A DNA stretch of 64,000 nucleotides from Sphaerolaimus hirsutus (GCA_964036195.1 OZ038451.1:1116001-1180000), one strand, 5' to 3'. Positions 52,976 through 63,537 are shown, numbered from the stretch's first letter. The notes: generated by a model from the letters alone, not told the origin. A program made the numbers and translations.

Positions 52976-53250
52976 ACTAGAGGCCATTGAGTGTAAAAGT
53001 GTAGGATGTTCCTGCTTGGGATTGGACTATGGGAGTATGGTAAGTATTTGATATGAATTTTGCTTGATAAATGGTATTCGATGCACTATACCTAGAACTT
53101 TTTGATGTCAATTTTCGACTTTTTCAATTATATTGAGAAAAAAAAAATTCAAAGCTGATATTATTGACCTATCACAGTCCGATCCTTAGGCCACTTACGA
53201 ATTTAGGTCTATTTACAATTGGGCAAGTAACAGTAAAAGTGGCAACTGGG

Positions 53251-53430
53251 GCCAGTTCCGCAAAATGAGAAGTGAGAAGTGAAATGGCAAAGGCGAAGTG
53301 AAACGGCAAAAGCGAAGTAAAAATAAAAAGTCATTTCTCTTCGCTTTTGCCATTTCACTTGCCATTTCACTTCGCCTTTGCACTTTTACTTCGCCGTTGC
53401 CATTTCACTTATCATTTTGTGGAACTGGCA
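53251..53430. mobile_element. Short foldback MITE
   Basis: Ends GCCAGTTCCGCAAAATGAG and TCATTTTGTGGAACTGGC; both arms are AAGTGAAATGGCAAA-type repeats. A relative lies at 56475-56725 and a half copy near 60040-60190. Confidence 0.75.
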
Positions 53431-53659
53431 CCTGATTAGTCAATTCACAAGTCAAGTGTCGAGTGAACTGACATTCAAAGTGATGTATTTGACAAATAAG
53501 TTTACTTTACTTAGTTGATTTTCGCGTCACTTTTCCACGTGAGAGATTCGCACTGGAAAATCCTCGCTGATAGGTTTTTATAAATGACGTATCGCGGTTT
53601 CGAATTTCAATTGTTGTGCCAATTCTGGCTGTTTCGTTTTTCAATATAGTCTGGTATAT

Positions 53660-54176
53660 TGGTGGGACGATATGACTTATCGATATTCAATAATGTTTGC
53701 AACTAAATTCAATTGGATATACCGTATTTCCTCGAAATACCCCCAGGGGGTATATTTTTTCGGAGTGGAAATTTTGCGGGGGCGGGGTTATTATTTCGCC
53801 AGAAATTTCCGTAAATATCGTAGTGAAGTCTGGGCTTTTTCATACCCAGAACTGGTAATAAACGACACCAAACGGGATGTATTTTAACATACAAACGTAG
53901 ATAGCTATACAAACTACTATATGTATAGTTGCGATGAGATTTGACTCCAATAAATACATCATGTACATTGTATACATGATGTATATCATTCAAGAGGGGG
54001 GGGGGTATTTCGAGGGGGGTTTATTTTTTCCTCAGCCCGAAAACACCTGGGGGTATATCGAGGAAATACGGTAACCATTTAACGACATTCGATATTCAAT
54101 AGGAACAAATTGTCGATTGGGAACAGTTTTTGATAGGGAAAAAAGTTTATGTCGATTCGATATATCGTCCTAACCC
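53660..54176. mobile_element. CGATAT-arm element, degraded, carrying a TA-type MITE
   Basis: Left TTGGTGGGACGATATGACTT, right CGATATATCGTCCTAACCCC. A TA-flanked MITE is inserted at 53720-54073. Confidence 0.6.
53720..54073. mobile_element. TA-flanked MITE (ACCGTATTTCCTCGAA family)
   Basis: Ends TACCGTATTTCCTCGAAATA and ATATCGAGGAAATACGGTA. The core with GTACATTGTATACATGATG is shared with 11061 and 31443. Confidence 0.85.
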
Positions 54177-54463
54177 CAGTCTGGAATCATTGATACTCAG
54201 TGAATGTATGACAAATTGTGTAAATTTTCGTCTCCGGTCTCAATCATTCCCTTTGTAAGTCAATTAAGTAGCTGTCCCTTGTTAAAAGTAATAAAATTGC
54301 AAAAAAAATTGAAGCGATCGTTTCATTTCCGAAGGTATCGGTGGTGGGAAATAGTTGCATTTATTTCAAAGAACGCAAAAATTCAAACGCGGCTTATTTT
54401 CAACGTACACAAACGTAAAACAGTATTTATTACGTTAAAACGTTTATTAAACGTTTCTCAGTG

Positions 54464-56448
54464 ATGGCGATTGAAGTGCTGAGTGCGTTTTTTGCTTTGT
54501 GTTTGACAGGATTCAGTTCAGTCGCTTGCAATCAGCATGAGGTTCGTTCTAAATATTTACATTTTTTCTAATTTCGTGTTATGTGCCAACTTTTCGTTCT
54601 GCATTTGCGCGCTTTTTCCATTTTGTGGCAACTAAAAACATTCTTAGCCCTGGTTTTGTGCCTGTCACACAATAGGTAGTGTGTCCATGCGGGAGTAAAA
54701 GTCTCCCAGCGGTGAAGTTTCCTGAAACTGTTTGTACTTTTTGTCATTTTCTAAATTTGATGGCGGTAGCCAGATGTTATTTAAAATAATTTTTATGTCA
54801 TATGTAGGATGCCACGTGGCACATTGCGCCTTTGTTGTCAGTTGCGAGTTAGTCCCTACATACACTAGTTGACAAGAACACCAGATGTCTGCTGGTTCCC
54901 ATCCCAATTCAGAGCTCGCTCACCAGTAACACCACAAGTTCTTGTACGTCGCCTTATAAATATCTGTACATTTATGTTTTACGGCAGTATGTATTTTTTT
55001 CGACACTACCACTTCATTGCGGCATATTCAACACGTTTTGCATTTGCACGTTGTTGGTGGGCTGGTGAGCAAGCTTTGAATTGGGATAAGAACCAGGGGG
55101 CAGTCCCAGACCCTGTAAAAACCGAGTTGCCATTTTGCAGGGCATTTCCTATGACTTTAGACACTTTGCATGACATTAGACATTTTACAGTACTTGGTTG
55201 CCTTGTCAACTAGTATAATATCTGTGGGGCCATTCTGCCATACTCTCAACTCAGACAGCCCCCTCTACCACGGCTCTGAGTGCGGCAACGTCGTTCCTGC
55301 AGTCTGGCAGCCACACGAACAACTGGGCGGTTCTGGTGTGCGCCAGCCGCTTCTGGTTCAACTACAGACACGTGGCCAACGTGCTCTCCCTGTACCACTC
55401 CGTCAAGAGGCTCGGCATCCCCGACAGGTGACCCGCGCTTGCTTAATTGTTGCCACTTCGATTTGTGTCCCTGCTAGGGATGGTCGGTGTTTTTTAACCG
55501 TTCTTTAAAAAAATTTTCTAAAAACGGCCAAAAAATTTGTACTATGCACTAGGGTTTTTGCAATTTTTTGCGCCCAAGCGCGCAATTCCACATACGCTTT
55601 ACCATTGGTGATTGTTTTCATTGGTTTTGAGGCATTGTTAGTGTGAAAGGTTCCATTTGTTCATGCTATTGTGTCATGATAAGCTGTGATATGTTAGTGT
55701 AGTATATAATATCCAGCCAATGTGCTCCCACATACTTCTACAGTGTGATCCATCACTTTCAATGGATGAGACTTATATTATAACCTCATATAACCGCTAT
55801 TCCATGCAAAACTTGACTTGAAGTCACAAACATTTGACAAAAGGCGATATATGTAACAAGGTGACAAAAAAGTCATTTTTGGCAGAAATCACCACTTATA
55901 ACTAGCTCCACAGCCATTCTGTGGCTATATATAACGCCACAAAGTACTGACAATAGTCTGATATACCTGTATATGTTGACCCATAACCATATTTGGGAGC
56001 TTTAAAAAAAAACGTTTTTTTATAATAAAAAAGCATGTTTAAAAAAACGGTCGTTAAAAATAATTTTTGGCCATCCCTAGTCCCCGCGCAGACTATTTGA
56101 CACCAAGATACTACTGGTCCCCATCCCAATTCAAAGCTTGCTCACGAGCGCATGTTCAAATGCAAAGGTGTTAAAGCATGTTTCAAATGAATCTGTAGTG
56201 TTGAATAACAATATTGTGTCATATGCAATGTTAATGCAAAGCGAGCATGAAAAATATGTATATTTACTTAGCAAGCTTTGAATTGGGATAGGAACCAGTT
56301 GACATGTGGTGTCCTTGTGAACTGGTCGGTGTACAGCAAAGGCTCGAATCGGGAATTTCCAGTTTTCATTGTCTACATTCTCATTTCAGCCAAATAATAA
56401 TGATGCTCGCTGACGACATGCCGTGCAACCCGCGAAACCCAAGACCAG
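54464..56448 (+). CDS. PIGK: PIGK (GPI8), exons 1-3
   Basis: Exon 1 (54464-54541) starts at an ATG and encodes a hydrophobic signal peptide (VLSAFFALCLTGFSSVA), as expected for an ER-lumen enzyme. Exon 2 (55255-55427) contains NNWAVLVCASRFWFNYRHVA and SVKRLGIPD. Exon 3 (56390-56448) contains IIMMLADDMPCNPRNPRP. These are the N-terminal blocks of PIGK. Phases are 0, 2 and 1. Exon 3 ends with one G before the donor GTATGT; the two bases GC that open exon 4 at 33813 (minus strand) complete a Gly codon and the text runs on TVFNN and YGEEVEVDY. The acceptor of exon 2 could also be at 55302, which would shorten it by 16 codons. No later PIGK exon is found on this strand to the right. Confidence 0.92.
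54542..55254. repeat. PIGK intron 1 with nested MITEs
   Basis: A CTAGTTGACA-group element (about 54850-55225) with a palindromic MITE inside it (CAGTCCCAGACCCTGTAAAA near 55090, CATTTTACAGTACTTGG near 55185). Confidence 0.55.
55475..56079. mobile_element. hAT-type element, T/A-run arm family, GGATGGCC subfamily
   Basis: Ends TAGGGATGGTCGGTG and TTGGCCATCCCTA. Flanks GTCCCTGC and GTCCCCGC agree in seven of eight bases. It starts 48 bp after PIGK exon 2. Confidence 0.82.
56088..56389. repeat. PIGK intron 2, MITE of the CTAGTTGACA group
   Basis: CATCCCAATTCAAAGCTTGC near 56120 and its inverse GCAAGCTTTGAATTGGGATA near 56271 form the inner arms of a MITE. Confidence 0.55.
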
Positions 56449-56474
56449 GTATGTGCACAAGATTAAAACAACTG

Positions 56475-56725
56475 GGGCCTGTACCGCAAGTGGACAAGTA
56501 AAACGAATTTGAGAGGTGATTGGTGAAATGGAAAGTAAAGGTTTAATGTTAAAAGCAAAGTAACGTTTTTACTTTTCTTTTTACGTCTTACCTTGGTTTT
56601 AACTTTTTTACTCATCATATCATTTCGCATTTCACTTTTCATTTTACTTCGTTTTACACTTTTCACTTACGATTTCACTTGCGTCAATGTTTTACTTGTC
56701 CACTTGCGGAATGGATCCCTGATAC
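56475..56725. mobile_element. Short foldback MITE
   Basis: Ends GGGGCCTGTACCGCAAGTGG and CCACTTGCGGAATGGATCCC, arms of AAGTAAAA and TTTTACTT words. Confidence 0.65.
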
Positions 56726-56965
56726 ATTTTTCGCGTAAATGGGGCATGGGCACTATTGCAAAGGAAAATCACACTGGTGCGTATGCGTGCACATTGTCAA
56801 CTCACAAAGACATTGATTTATCACTTGCGCCATGGCCGTGGCAAACGTAGTCGACTTGCTCGCGGCTGATCAGCACCGCGCTCGACCTTGCAACGGGGTA
56901 GGGTGCAAGCTTTGAATTGGGATGGGAACCAGTAGACATTTGGTATCCTTGTCAACTGGTGTGTG

Positions 56966-57131
56966 ACAATGGCCCCACACACGCTAGTTGACATCGACAC
57001 CAAATGTCAACTGGTGCCGATCCCGATTCGAAGCCCACTGACGAGTGGACGAACGACGTTCAAACGCAATCTTTGAATTAGGAACGGAACCAGTTGACAT
57101 TTGGTGTCGATGTCAACTAGCGTGTGTGGGG
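56966..57131. mobile_element. Short MITE of the CTAGTTGACATCG family
   Basis: Ends GGCCCCACACACGCTAGTTG and CAACTAGCGTGTGTGGGGC, exact inverse over more than 30 bp. The copy at 61045-61203 is nearly identical. Confidence 0.82.
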
Positions 57132-57141
57132 CAATTGTGAC

Positions 57142-58028
57142 TAGGGTTCAAATGATATATCGTATCGAATATCGGATATCGACCATTTTTTAATATCGAA
57201 TATCGAATATCGATATCGAAAATTTTGAAAAAATATCGAATATCGAATATCGATATCGAAAATTTTGAAAAAATATCGAATATCGATATCGAATATCGAC
57301 CATATTTTCGATATATCGAACCTGTATAATGTCCTTAATTAAGTTATTATTTTTGTTTTGAGATATTTGTGATTAATTTGATTTGCTTATAGTATCTAAG
57401 TTGATGAGTAAAAGTAAAGTATTTAATGTTATCTTTGTTGGAGTGCTTACTCCACATTTCTTGTATTTGGTTTGGCCACATACCTACTGAACTACCTACC
57501 TCATATTTGAAGCCAGAAAATGCTGATATGCTGCTTTTTTGCAACATGCCCTTAAACAATTGGGTTATAAGTATGAATTGTTTTATCTACCAATTTTTGT
57601 TTGTCTGATACAATTTGATTCGTCATGTTTTTTCTTCGATTTTTTCATTCTGACCATTGTAAACCTTGTTAAAATCAATTGTACTTTTCAGTAAAGAGAT
57701 AATCAACCATGTTTGCAACCATATGAAAATACAACATGCTGGTTGAAATATGCCTTGCTATACCAAAAGCTAAATATCGAATATCGAAAATATCGAAATA
57801 TCGATATCGAATATCGACCATTTTTTAGTATCGAATATCGAATATCGATATCGAGGGTCCATATCGTATCAAATATCGATATCGAAAATTTTGAAAAACT
57901 ATCAAATATCGAATATCGATATCGAAAATTTTGAAAAAATATCGAATATCGAATATCGATATCGAAAATTTTGAAAAAATATCGAATATCGAATATCGAT
58001 ATCGAAAAGTGATATCGTTTGAACCCTA
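57142..58028. mobile_element. hAT-type element, CGATAT-arm family
   Basis: Ends TAGGGTTCAAATGATATATC and GATATCGTTTGAACCCTA, perfect 8-bp duplication ATTGTGAC (57134-57141 and 58029-58036). The core is homologous to that of 18324-19037. Confidence 0.92.
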
Positions 58029-58036
58029 ATTGTGAC

Positions 58037-58538
58037 ACACCAGTTGACAAGGATACCAAATGTCTACTGGTTCCCATCCCAATTCAAAGCTTGCTCACGA
58101 GTAATACATACCGCAATATTTGTTTCAACACTGCAGCTTCATTTGCAACATGATTCAACACTTTTTCACGTTTGAACGTTGCTGGTGGGCTCATGAGCAA
58201 GCTTTGAATTGGGATGGGAACCAGTTGATAGTTCGTGTCGTTGTCAACTACTGATGTGCGGAGCCATTGTTTGTCATGGTTACTGCGAACGCACCTGTGT
58301 ACGCAGACGGATCTGGGCTGGGCGTGCGCAGTTACTTGGTACTGTGCCAACTGTGGCCACTGCTGGCTCATTGGTGCTGCGAGACGAGTCTTACTCAAAC
58401 AAAAATATCACGCTATCCATAAATCTCGAGATAATTATGTTTTTGAAAATATATTAAAAATCTTATGTTTTATGTTTTTATCCAGAGAGATTCGATTAGG
58501 TATATTTATTTTATGAGAAGAAAATATTTGGTTCTAAC
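58037..58538. repeat. MITE arms and unassigned sequence
   Basis: CACACCAGTTGACAAGGATA with CAATTCAAAGCTTGC, and its inverse at 58195-58250, form a CTAGTTGACA-group MITE. 58262-58530 holds only a doubtful exon-like segment on the minus strand. Confidence 0.5.
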
Positions 58539-59290
58539 TGGGGTTCAAACGGGATTGACTTTTCGGGATTGGGATCGGGATTGTCTTTTTTGTTATTTCG
58601 GGATTGGGATCGCGATCGGGATTGGCCTTTCGGGATCGGTATTGGCTTTTGAGATTTCGGGATCGGGATCGGGATTGACCTTTCGGGATCGGGATCGGGA
58701 TTGGCGTTTTTCGGGATCGGGATTTTGGTCTAAAAAATTGGTTTTCAGGGTCTTTTTTCTGATATTTTACGAAATGACCCAAAACACCAAAAACAATGGA
58801 TGCCAGAAACGTTAGATTAAATTGGCATCCAAAACAATGTTATGGATTCATGTAGGCACTGCGCAATGGGCTGCCTGGCATTGTCATTCACACCACTGTC
58901 TACCATAGATGCATGTGTATTAACCTTAAACTATGGTAATGGGCACTGTATCGAGTCCATTTGTAGTGGTGTCCGTGCCGACACAACAGTGATAGAGAGG
59001 GAGGTGGGGGAATGCGCGCTTGCGCGCAAAATTTTTGCTAACTGCATACAAAATGGTACTTTAAAAGTGCCATTTCTGGCACCTTTTGTGTCTGTGAATT
59101 TTTCCGGGATCGGGATTGGGGCATTTTTTTCGGGATCGGGATTGGGATCTTCAAAATCTCGGGATCGGGATCGGGATTGGCTTTTTCAAATTTCGGGATC
59201 AGGATCGGGATTGAGGTTTTGGGATCGGGATCGGTACCACAAAATCCCGATATTTCTCGGGATTCGGGATCGGGATCCCGTTTGGACCTA
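58539..59290. mobile_element. hAT-type element, GGGATC-arm family
   Basis: Ends TGGGGTTCAAACGGGATTG and GATCCCGTTTGGACCTA, perfect 8-bp duplication GTTCTAAC (58531-58538 and 59291-59298). It contains the shared module GCGCGCTTGCGCGCAAAA and AGTGCCATTTCTGG (59015-59080). Confidence 0.9.
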
Positions 59291-59488
59291 GTTCTAACCA
59301 ATTCCTCCCTTCAAATTGGCGCTATCAGCTTTTACATTGCGCGTCACATTTCCATGAAATCCATCGCACAGATGCACTCGCAGAGTGTGTGTTTCGTGTT
59401 CGAGAGTGTCCAGCAAAATAGTGTGACCAGGGGACAATTCCAAGTGGACATGTGACAAGAAAAGTGCCATGTGCATAAATAGTTACAA

Positions 59489-59652
59489 GTAGCGTTGGGA
59501 CGATATGACTTTTTGATATCGATATTCAAAATTGTTTCTGAAAATCGATAACGATATGGGTGCCCGACATAGATATTCGATATTCAGAAGGAAAAATTGT
59601 CGATATTTGATATGAAAAAATGGCCGATATTCGATATATCATCCCAACGACT
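59489..59652. mobile_element. CGATAT-arm element, short
   Basis: Left CGTTGGGACGATATGACTTT, right CGATATATCATCCCAACG, with little core left. Confidence 0.6.
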
Positions 59653-60182
59653 GAGGCTCTCTGTGCATGTAGACCCTAATTTTCACACAAAATCGCTCAT
59701 TTTCATACCATTTTATACATTTTCACCTTCAAAATCACTAGTTCATGTGTTTTATTGTCTATTTTCAGCTATTTCTTGTAGTATATGTGCTTATACACCC
59801 ATTTTTAGTAATTTTGCACCTACTTTTAGCGATTTTTCTACCTTTTTTCCTCATTATGAAAAAGCCTATACAATGAACCCCCACGAACCCCCAAACCCCC
59901 CAAAAAATTTTTCTAGCTATCTATCCCTCCAGAGGAGCGGTTAGCCATCTATCCAACCCCCTGGAGGGTCAAAGTCTTGAATACTCCTACATGCACAGCG
60001 GGTAAACATGCACAGAGGCACAGGCCCCATCCCAACCCTTGTGACAAGTGGTATTTAAGTCGAGTTACAAGTAAACGTACAAGCGTAAACATTTATAAAT
60101 GTAAATACTTGTCACTCATAAATTTTCTAGTCACCCAACTTATAGCACATCTGTGTCACTTGTCCACTTTTGAGATTGGCAC
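59653..60182. repeat. GATAGATAGCT-family fragment and half of a foldback MITE
   Basis: 59672-59990 is a right-hand fragment with AGCTATCTATCCCTCC. About 60040-60190 has GACAAGTGGTATTTAAG and CACTTGTCCACTTTTGAG, a relative of the MITE at 53251. Confidence 0.5.
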
Positions 60183-62475
60183 CAGTTTCAGCCTTCAAAA
60201 AGCCAATATCATCGCTAATCGGTGCCGATTTGATTAGATTCAGGCCAGTTCCATTCGGTAGCATCTGTTTCTGATAACACTTGAGGTGTAATGTTTCCCG
60301 GGGTTTCGGCATCGCCGGCAACTAGAAACATGGGTGGATGTGTACTTTAGAGGCACTTTTATTGTCATTATTTTTGTTCCAATGGAATCTATTTACACAT
60401 GCGTGAGATACTGACAGATTTCTGTGTGGTTGGGTGAATAGGCAGTGCACTATTCCGCATCTAAACCCATCCCGCATGTTGACCCGGAACACATTTAATT
60501 ATACCTGGCATGTTGAAAATAGGTAATAAAACACATGACCTAGTTATTTTGAAGGTGAAAATCTATAAGAAGTAGGAAAATTAGGGAATTTTGGTGAAAA
60601 TTAGGGTAAAATTGCTCAAAAGCGCTCCAGACAGCTAGATAGCTAGGCAATTTGCGGGTGCGGGGGTGTTCAAGGGAATGCAGCCAAAAAAATTTGCGCC
60701 AGGGATAGATAGATAGCTGGGCGGTTTGGGGTGGTGTTACCCACACACCTTTCTTACCCCTGCAGGCATAATGTGTCTATTATGGGTCTACATGCGGAAT
60801 GGGCTTTGATGCGGAATGGGCTCTAGCCGGGTGAATAGATCATGGACATCAAACAGCTGGGCAGCTGTGCTTTGGACATTTACATGTGCATAGTGGACAA
60901 CGGCAGCAAACACCTCTGGACATCGCAGCACATGTACATGTACTCTATTTACCACTTATTGGCACCTCACTATCAACATTCTGCTTTGAGTCTACAGTGG
61001 ATCAATCTTAAAAAAATCCACATGTTCAGTGTTGGGATCATTGGTCCCACACACGCTAGTTGACATTGACACCAAATGTCAACTGGTTCCGTTCCTAATT
61101 CAAAGAGTGCATTTGAAGTTCCTTCGTCCACTCGTCAGCAATCTCTGAATTGGGAACGGAACCAGTTGACATTTGGTGTCGATGTCAACTAGCGTGTGTG
61201 GGGCCATTGTTGTAGATCTGGCAGACATTTCATGATTTGAGTTGGTGCAATGTTCCTCAGGAACATCTTGCAAATACATGCAGTCCACAGTGTTCCCCGT
61301 GGGCAGCTGATTCCATGAACACCGTTTGCCAGGTTTCTTGCTAACCTGGCACCCATTTAACATCTGATGTACAACAGCAGAACCCATGTGCATGTGCCAC
61401 GGATGTCCAGGTGTGTTTGCTGCCCACCATGCACATGCATTGTCCATGGAGCACAGATGTCTAGGGATGTATGATAACCACAGCTGCTGACTCCCTCGTT
61501 TGGATTGACTTGGATACATACATCACATAGATGTGCTTTGTTTACTGAGGCGAACTGGTAATTGACACATTTTGTTGCCTCAGCATTGCGTTGGCTAGGG
61601 CCCATTCCGCATCAAAGCCCATTCCGCATGTAGACCCATTATAGACACATTATGCCTGCAGGGGTGAGAAAGGGGGGTGGGTAACACCTCCCCAAATCGC
61701 CCAGCTATCTTTCTATCCCTGGCGCAAATTTTTTTTTGGCTACATTGCCCTGAACACCCCCCACCCGCAAATTACCTAGCTATCTAGCTATACTCGGCGT
61801 ACGTGATACTCTGCCCTCGCACTGATTTATGTCTCGTGTTGGAAGCGTGCCAATGATTATTAAATCATGCGATTTCCGTAAAAATATGCAAAAAATTCAT
61901 CGATGTGAATGTGTTAATGAATAACATTATAACAACAATCAATTTTGTCATCTTTTTATGAAACTCGGACGCGTTAACCATCGTTGGCACACTTCCAGCG
62001 GGAACCACGCGTGCAGGGTTTAAAGTAACCGGAGTATATCTGGAGCGCTTTTGAGCAATTTTACCCTAATTTTCACCAAAATTCCCTAATTTTCATACTT
62101 CTTATAGATTTTCACCTTCAAAATAACTAGGTCATGTGTTTTATTGCCTATTTTCAACATGCCAGGTATAATTCAACGTGTTCCGGGTCAACATGCGGGA
62201 TGGGCTTACATGCGGAATAGTGCACTGCCCATTGCGTTAACCGCAAAATGGCAATCTTCCATACCGTACTCTTTACCAACAAGCTGTACCGTTTAAATAC
62301 CACCCTAATTTCGACCCCTCAATATTATCAGGGGTGCTTGCCCCAACTCACTCGAATTGTCACAATCCTGTGGGGGTCGGCTGCGTAAGCCCTGAGCAGT
62401 TTATGCACCCTTTCCTCTACTATTCCCACCCGCTCAATTTGCTTTTCCGCCACAAGATATACTGGTTGCTGTTCG
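60183..62475 (-). CDS. Unidentified gene, two exons (probably continues the gene at 40104-41116)
   Basis: Exon c is 62475-62352: after the acceptor CTTTTTCAG it enters needing one base, encodes PVYLVAEKQIERVGIVEERV and RAYAADPHRIVTIR, and ends in phase 0 at the strong donor GTGAGT. Exon d is 60321 to about 60183: after TGTTTCTAG it reads in phase 0 MPKPRETLHLKCYQKQ and IKSAPISDDIGFL, and meets a foldback MITE near its possible donor GTGCCA. Phases c to d fit. If contig 3 is flipped, exon b (ending at 41116 with two bases) precedes exon c in phase. I do not recognise the protein. The 2-kb intron between c and d holds a large palindrome. Confidence 0.45.
60446..62226. mobile_element. Large nested palindrome, GTGCACTATTCCGCAT ends
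   Basis: Outer ends CAGTGCACTATTCCGCATC and ATGCGGAATAGTGCACTG, followed by CCCATCCCGC and GTTGACCCGGAACAC in both arms. An inner inverted pair, GGGTCTACATGCGGAATGGG, lies at 60785-60835 and 61605-61650. Inside are GATAGATAGCT-type arms, a CTAGTTGACATCG MITE (61045-61203) and a GCACGCTTCCA MITE (61791-62040). The target duplication is unclear. Confidence 0.7.
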
Positions 62476-62540
62476 CTGAAAAAGTTATTGTTGTAGTTTT
62501 GTTTTCAGAGTCTGGATTCCCATCAACGATAATTCAACTA

Positions 62541-63081
62541 GACAATGAGATTGGATGTCCTCCAGGCCGGCTGGTTTCCATTCAGAATTTAGAATAAGCG
62601 GGCATAGAAGACATCGTCTACATGAGCTCTGGGTCTACATTAACACGGTAGCGCTACGTGAGCGCCGGGATTAATGAGTGCCGGGTTTACCTACATGAGG
62701 ACCGGCACAGGGTCAATTTTCCTGCAACCTGTCAACTATAATCTGAGTTGACATGGAAACAAGTTGACACCCGCTGTCTGCAGCGTCATTCGACTGTTTC
62801 GTTTCTCGGAACAATTTCACAAAAACAACAATAGCATTCATGGTCACTCGAGTTGACAAAACAAAATTGCAGTTGACCAACGTGTTGACTTTGATCCTAT
62901 GACACAGCTGGACACCTTTTTGGTGCCGCTTCACATATCCCAGCTTGACGGTTTGCACTGGTGCCTCCACCAGACGAAAATACGCAAGTAGACAATTGAT
63001 AAGAGAAGTGCTAAGTGGTAACTGTCTTTACTTACTCACCTAAGACAAGGACACCAAATGTCAGCTGGGTCCTATCTAGGG
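62541..63081. repeat. Reverse copy of 42750-43298
   Basis: Aligns in reverse complement with 42750-43298, from CTATCTAGGG at the contig end to GACAATGAGA at 62541. Small indels separate the two copies. To the left, this contig continues into exon c, whereas the other copy runs into an AT-rich stretch. Confidence 0.85.
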
Positions 63082-63281
63082 NNNNNNNNNNNNNNNNNNN
63101 NNNNNNNNNNNNNNNNNNNNNNNNNNNNNNNNNNNNNNNNNNNNNNNNNNNNNNNNNNNNNNNNNNNNNNNNNNNNNNNNNNNNNNNNNNNNNNNNNNNN
63201 NNNNNNNNNNNNNNNNNNNNNNNNNNNNNNNNNNNNNNNNNNNNNNNNNNNNNNNNNNNNNNNNNNNNNNNNNNNNNNNNN
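63082..63281. other. Assembly gap of 200 N
   Basis: Exactly 200 N. The base before it (63081) corresponds, in reverse complement, to the edge of the low-complexity element that ends at 42754, a plausible place for an assembler to stop. Confidence 0.99.
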
Positions 63282-63537
63282 GTAGCACATAGAAATGGAT
63301 GTTTTGATACTAAAAATGCAACAAAACCAATGAAAACAACCACCAATGTCAATTTGTGTGTGAAATTGCGCGCTTGCGCGCAAAATTTTTGCAAAATACC
63401 TAGTGCTTAGTACTAATAATTTCGGCCGATGTTTTTTTTAAAAAAAAAACATTTCGGACGTCATGTTTTTTTTTTTAAAAAACTTTTAAAAAAAAACATC
63501 GGCCAACCCTACTCGTGACTCGAGGGTAAAATTGGGT
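63282..63537. repeat. Near-identical copy of 45577-45833
   Basis: Starts GTAGCACATAGAAATGGATG and ends GGGTAAAATTGGGT like the end of contig 2, with only a few differences in A/T runs. It contains the right part of a T/A-run hAT-type element. Confidence 0.95.

Noticed and set aside
58295..58376. Possible minus-strand exon between CTCGCAG and GTGCGT
   Set aside because: Two frames are open and the sequence is short; no neighbouring exon supports it.
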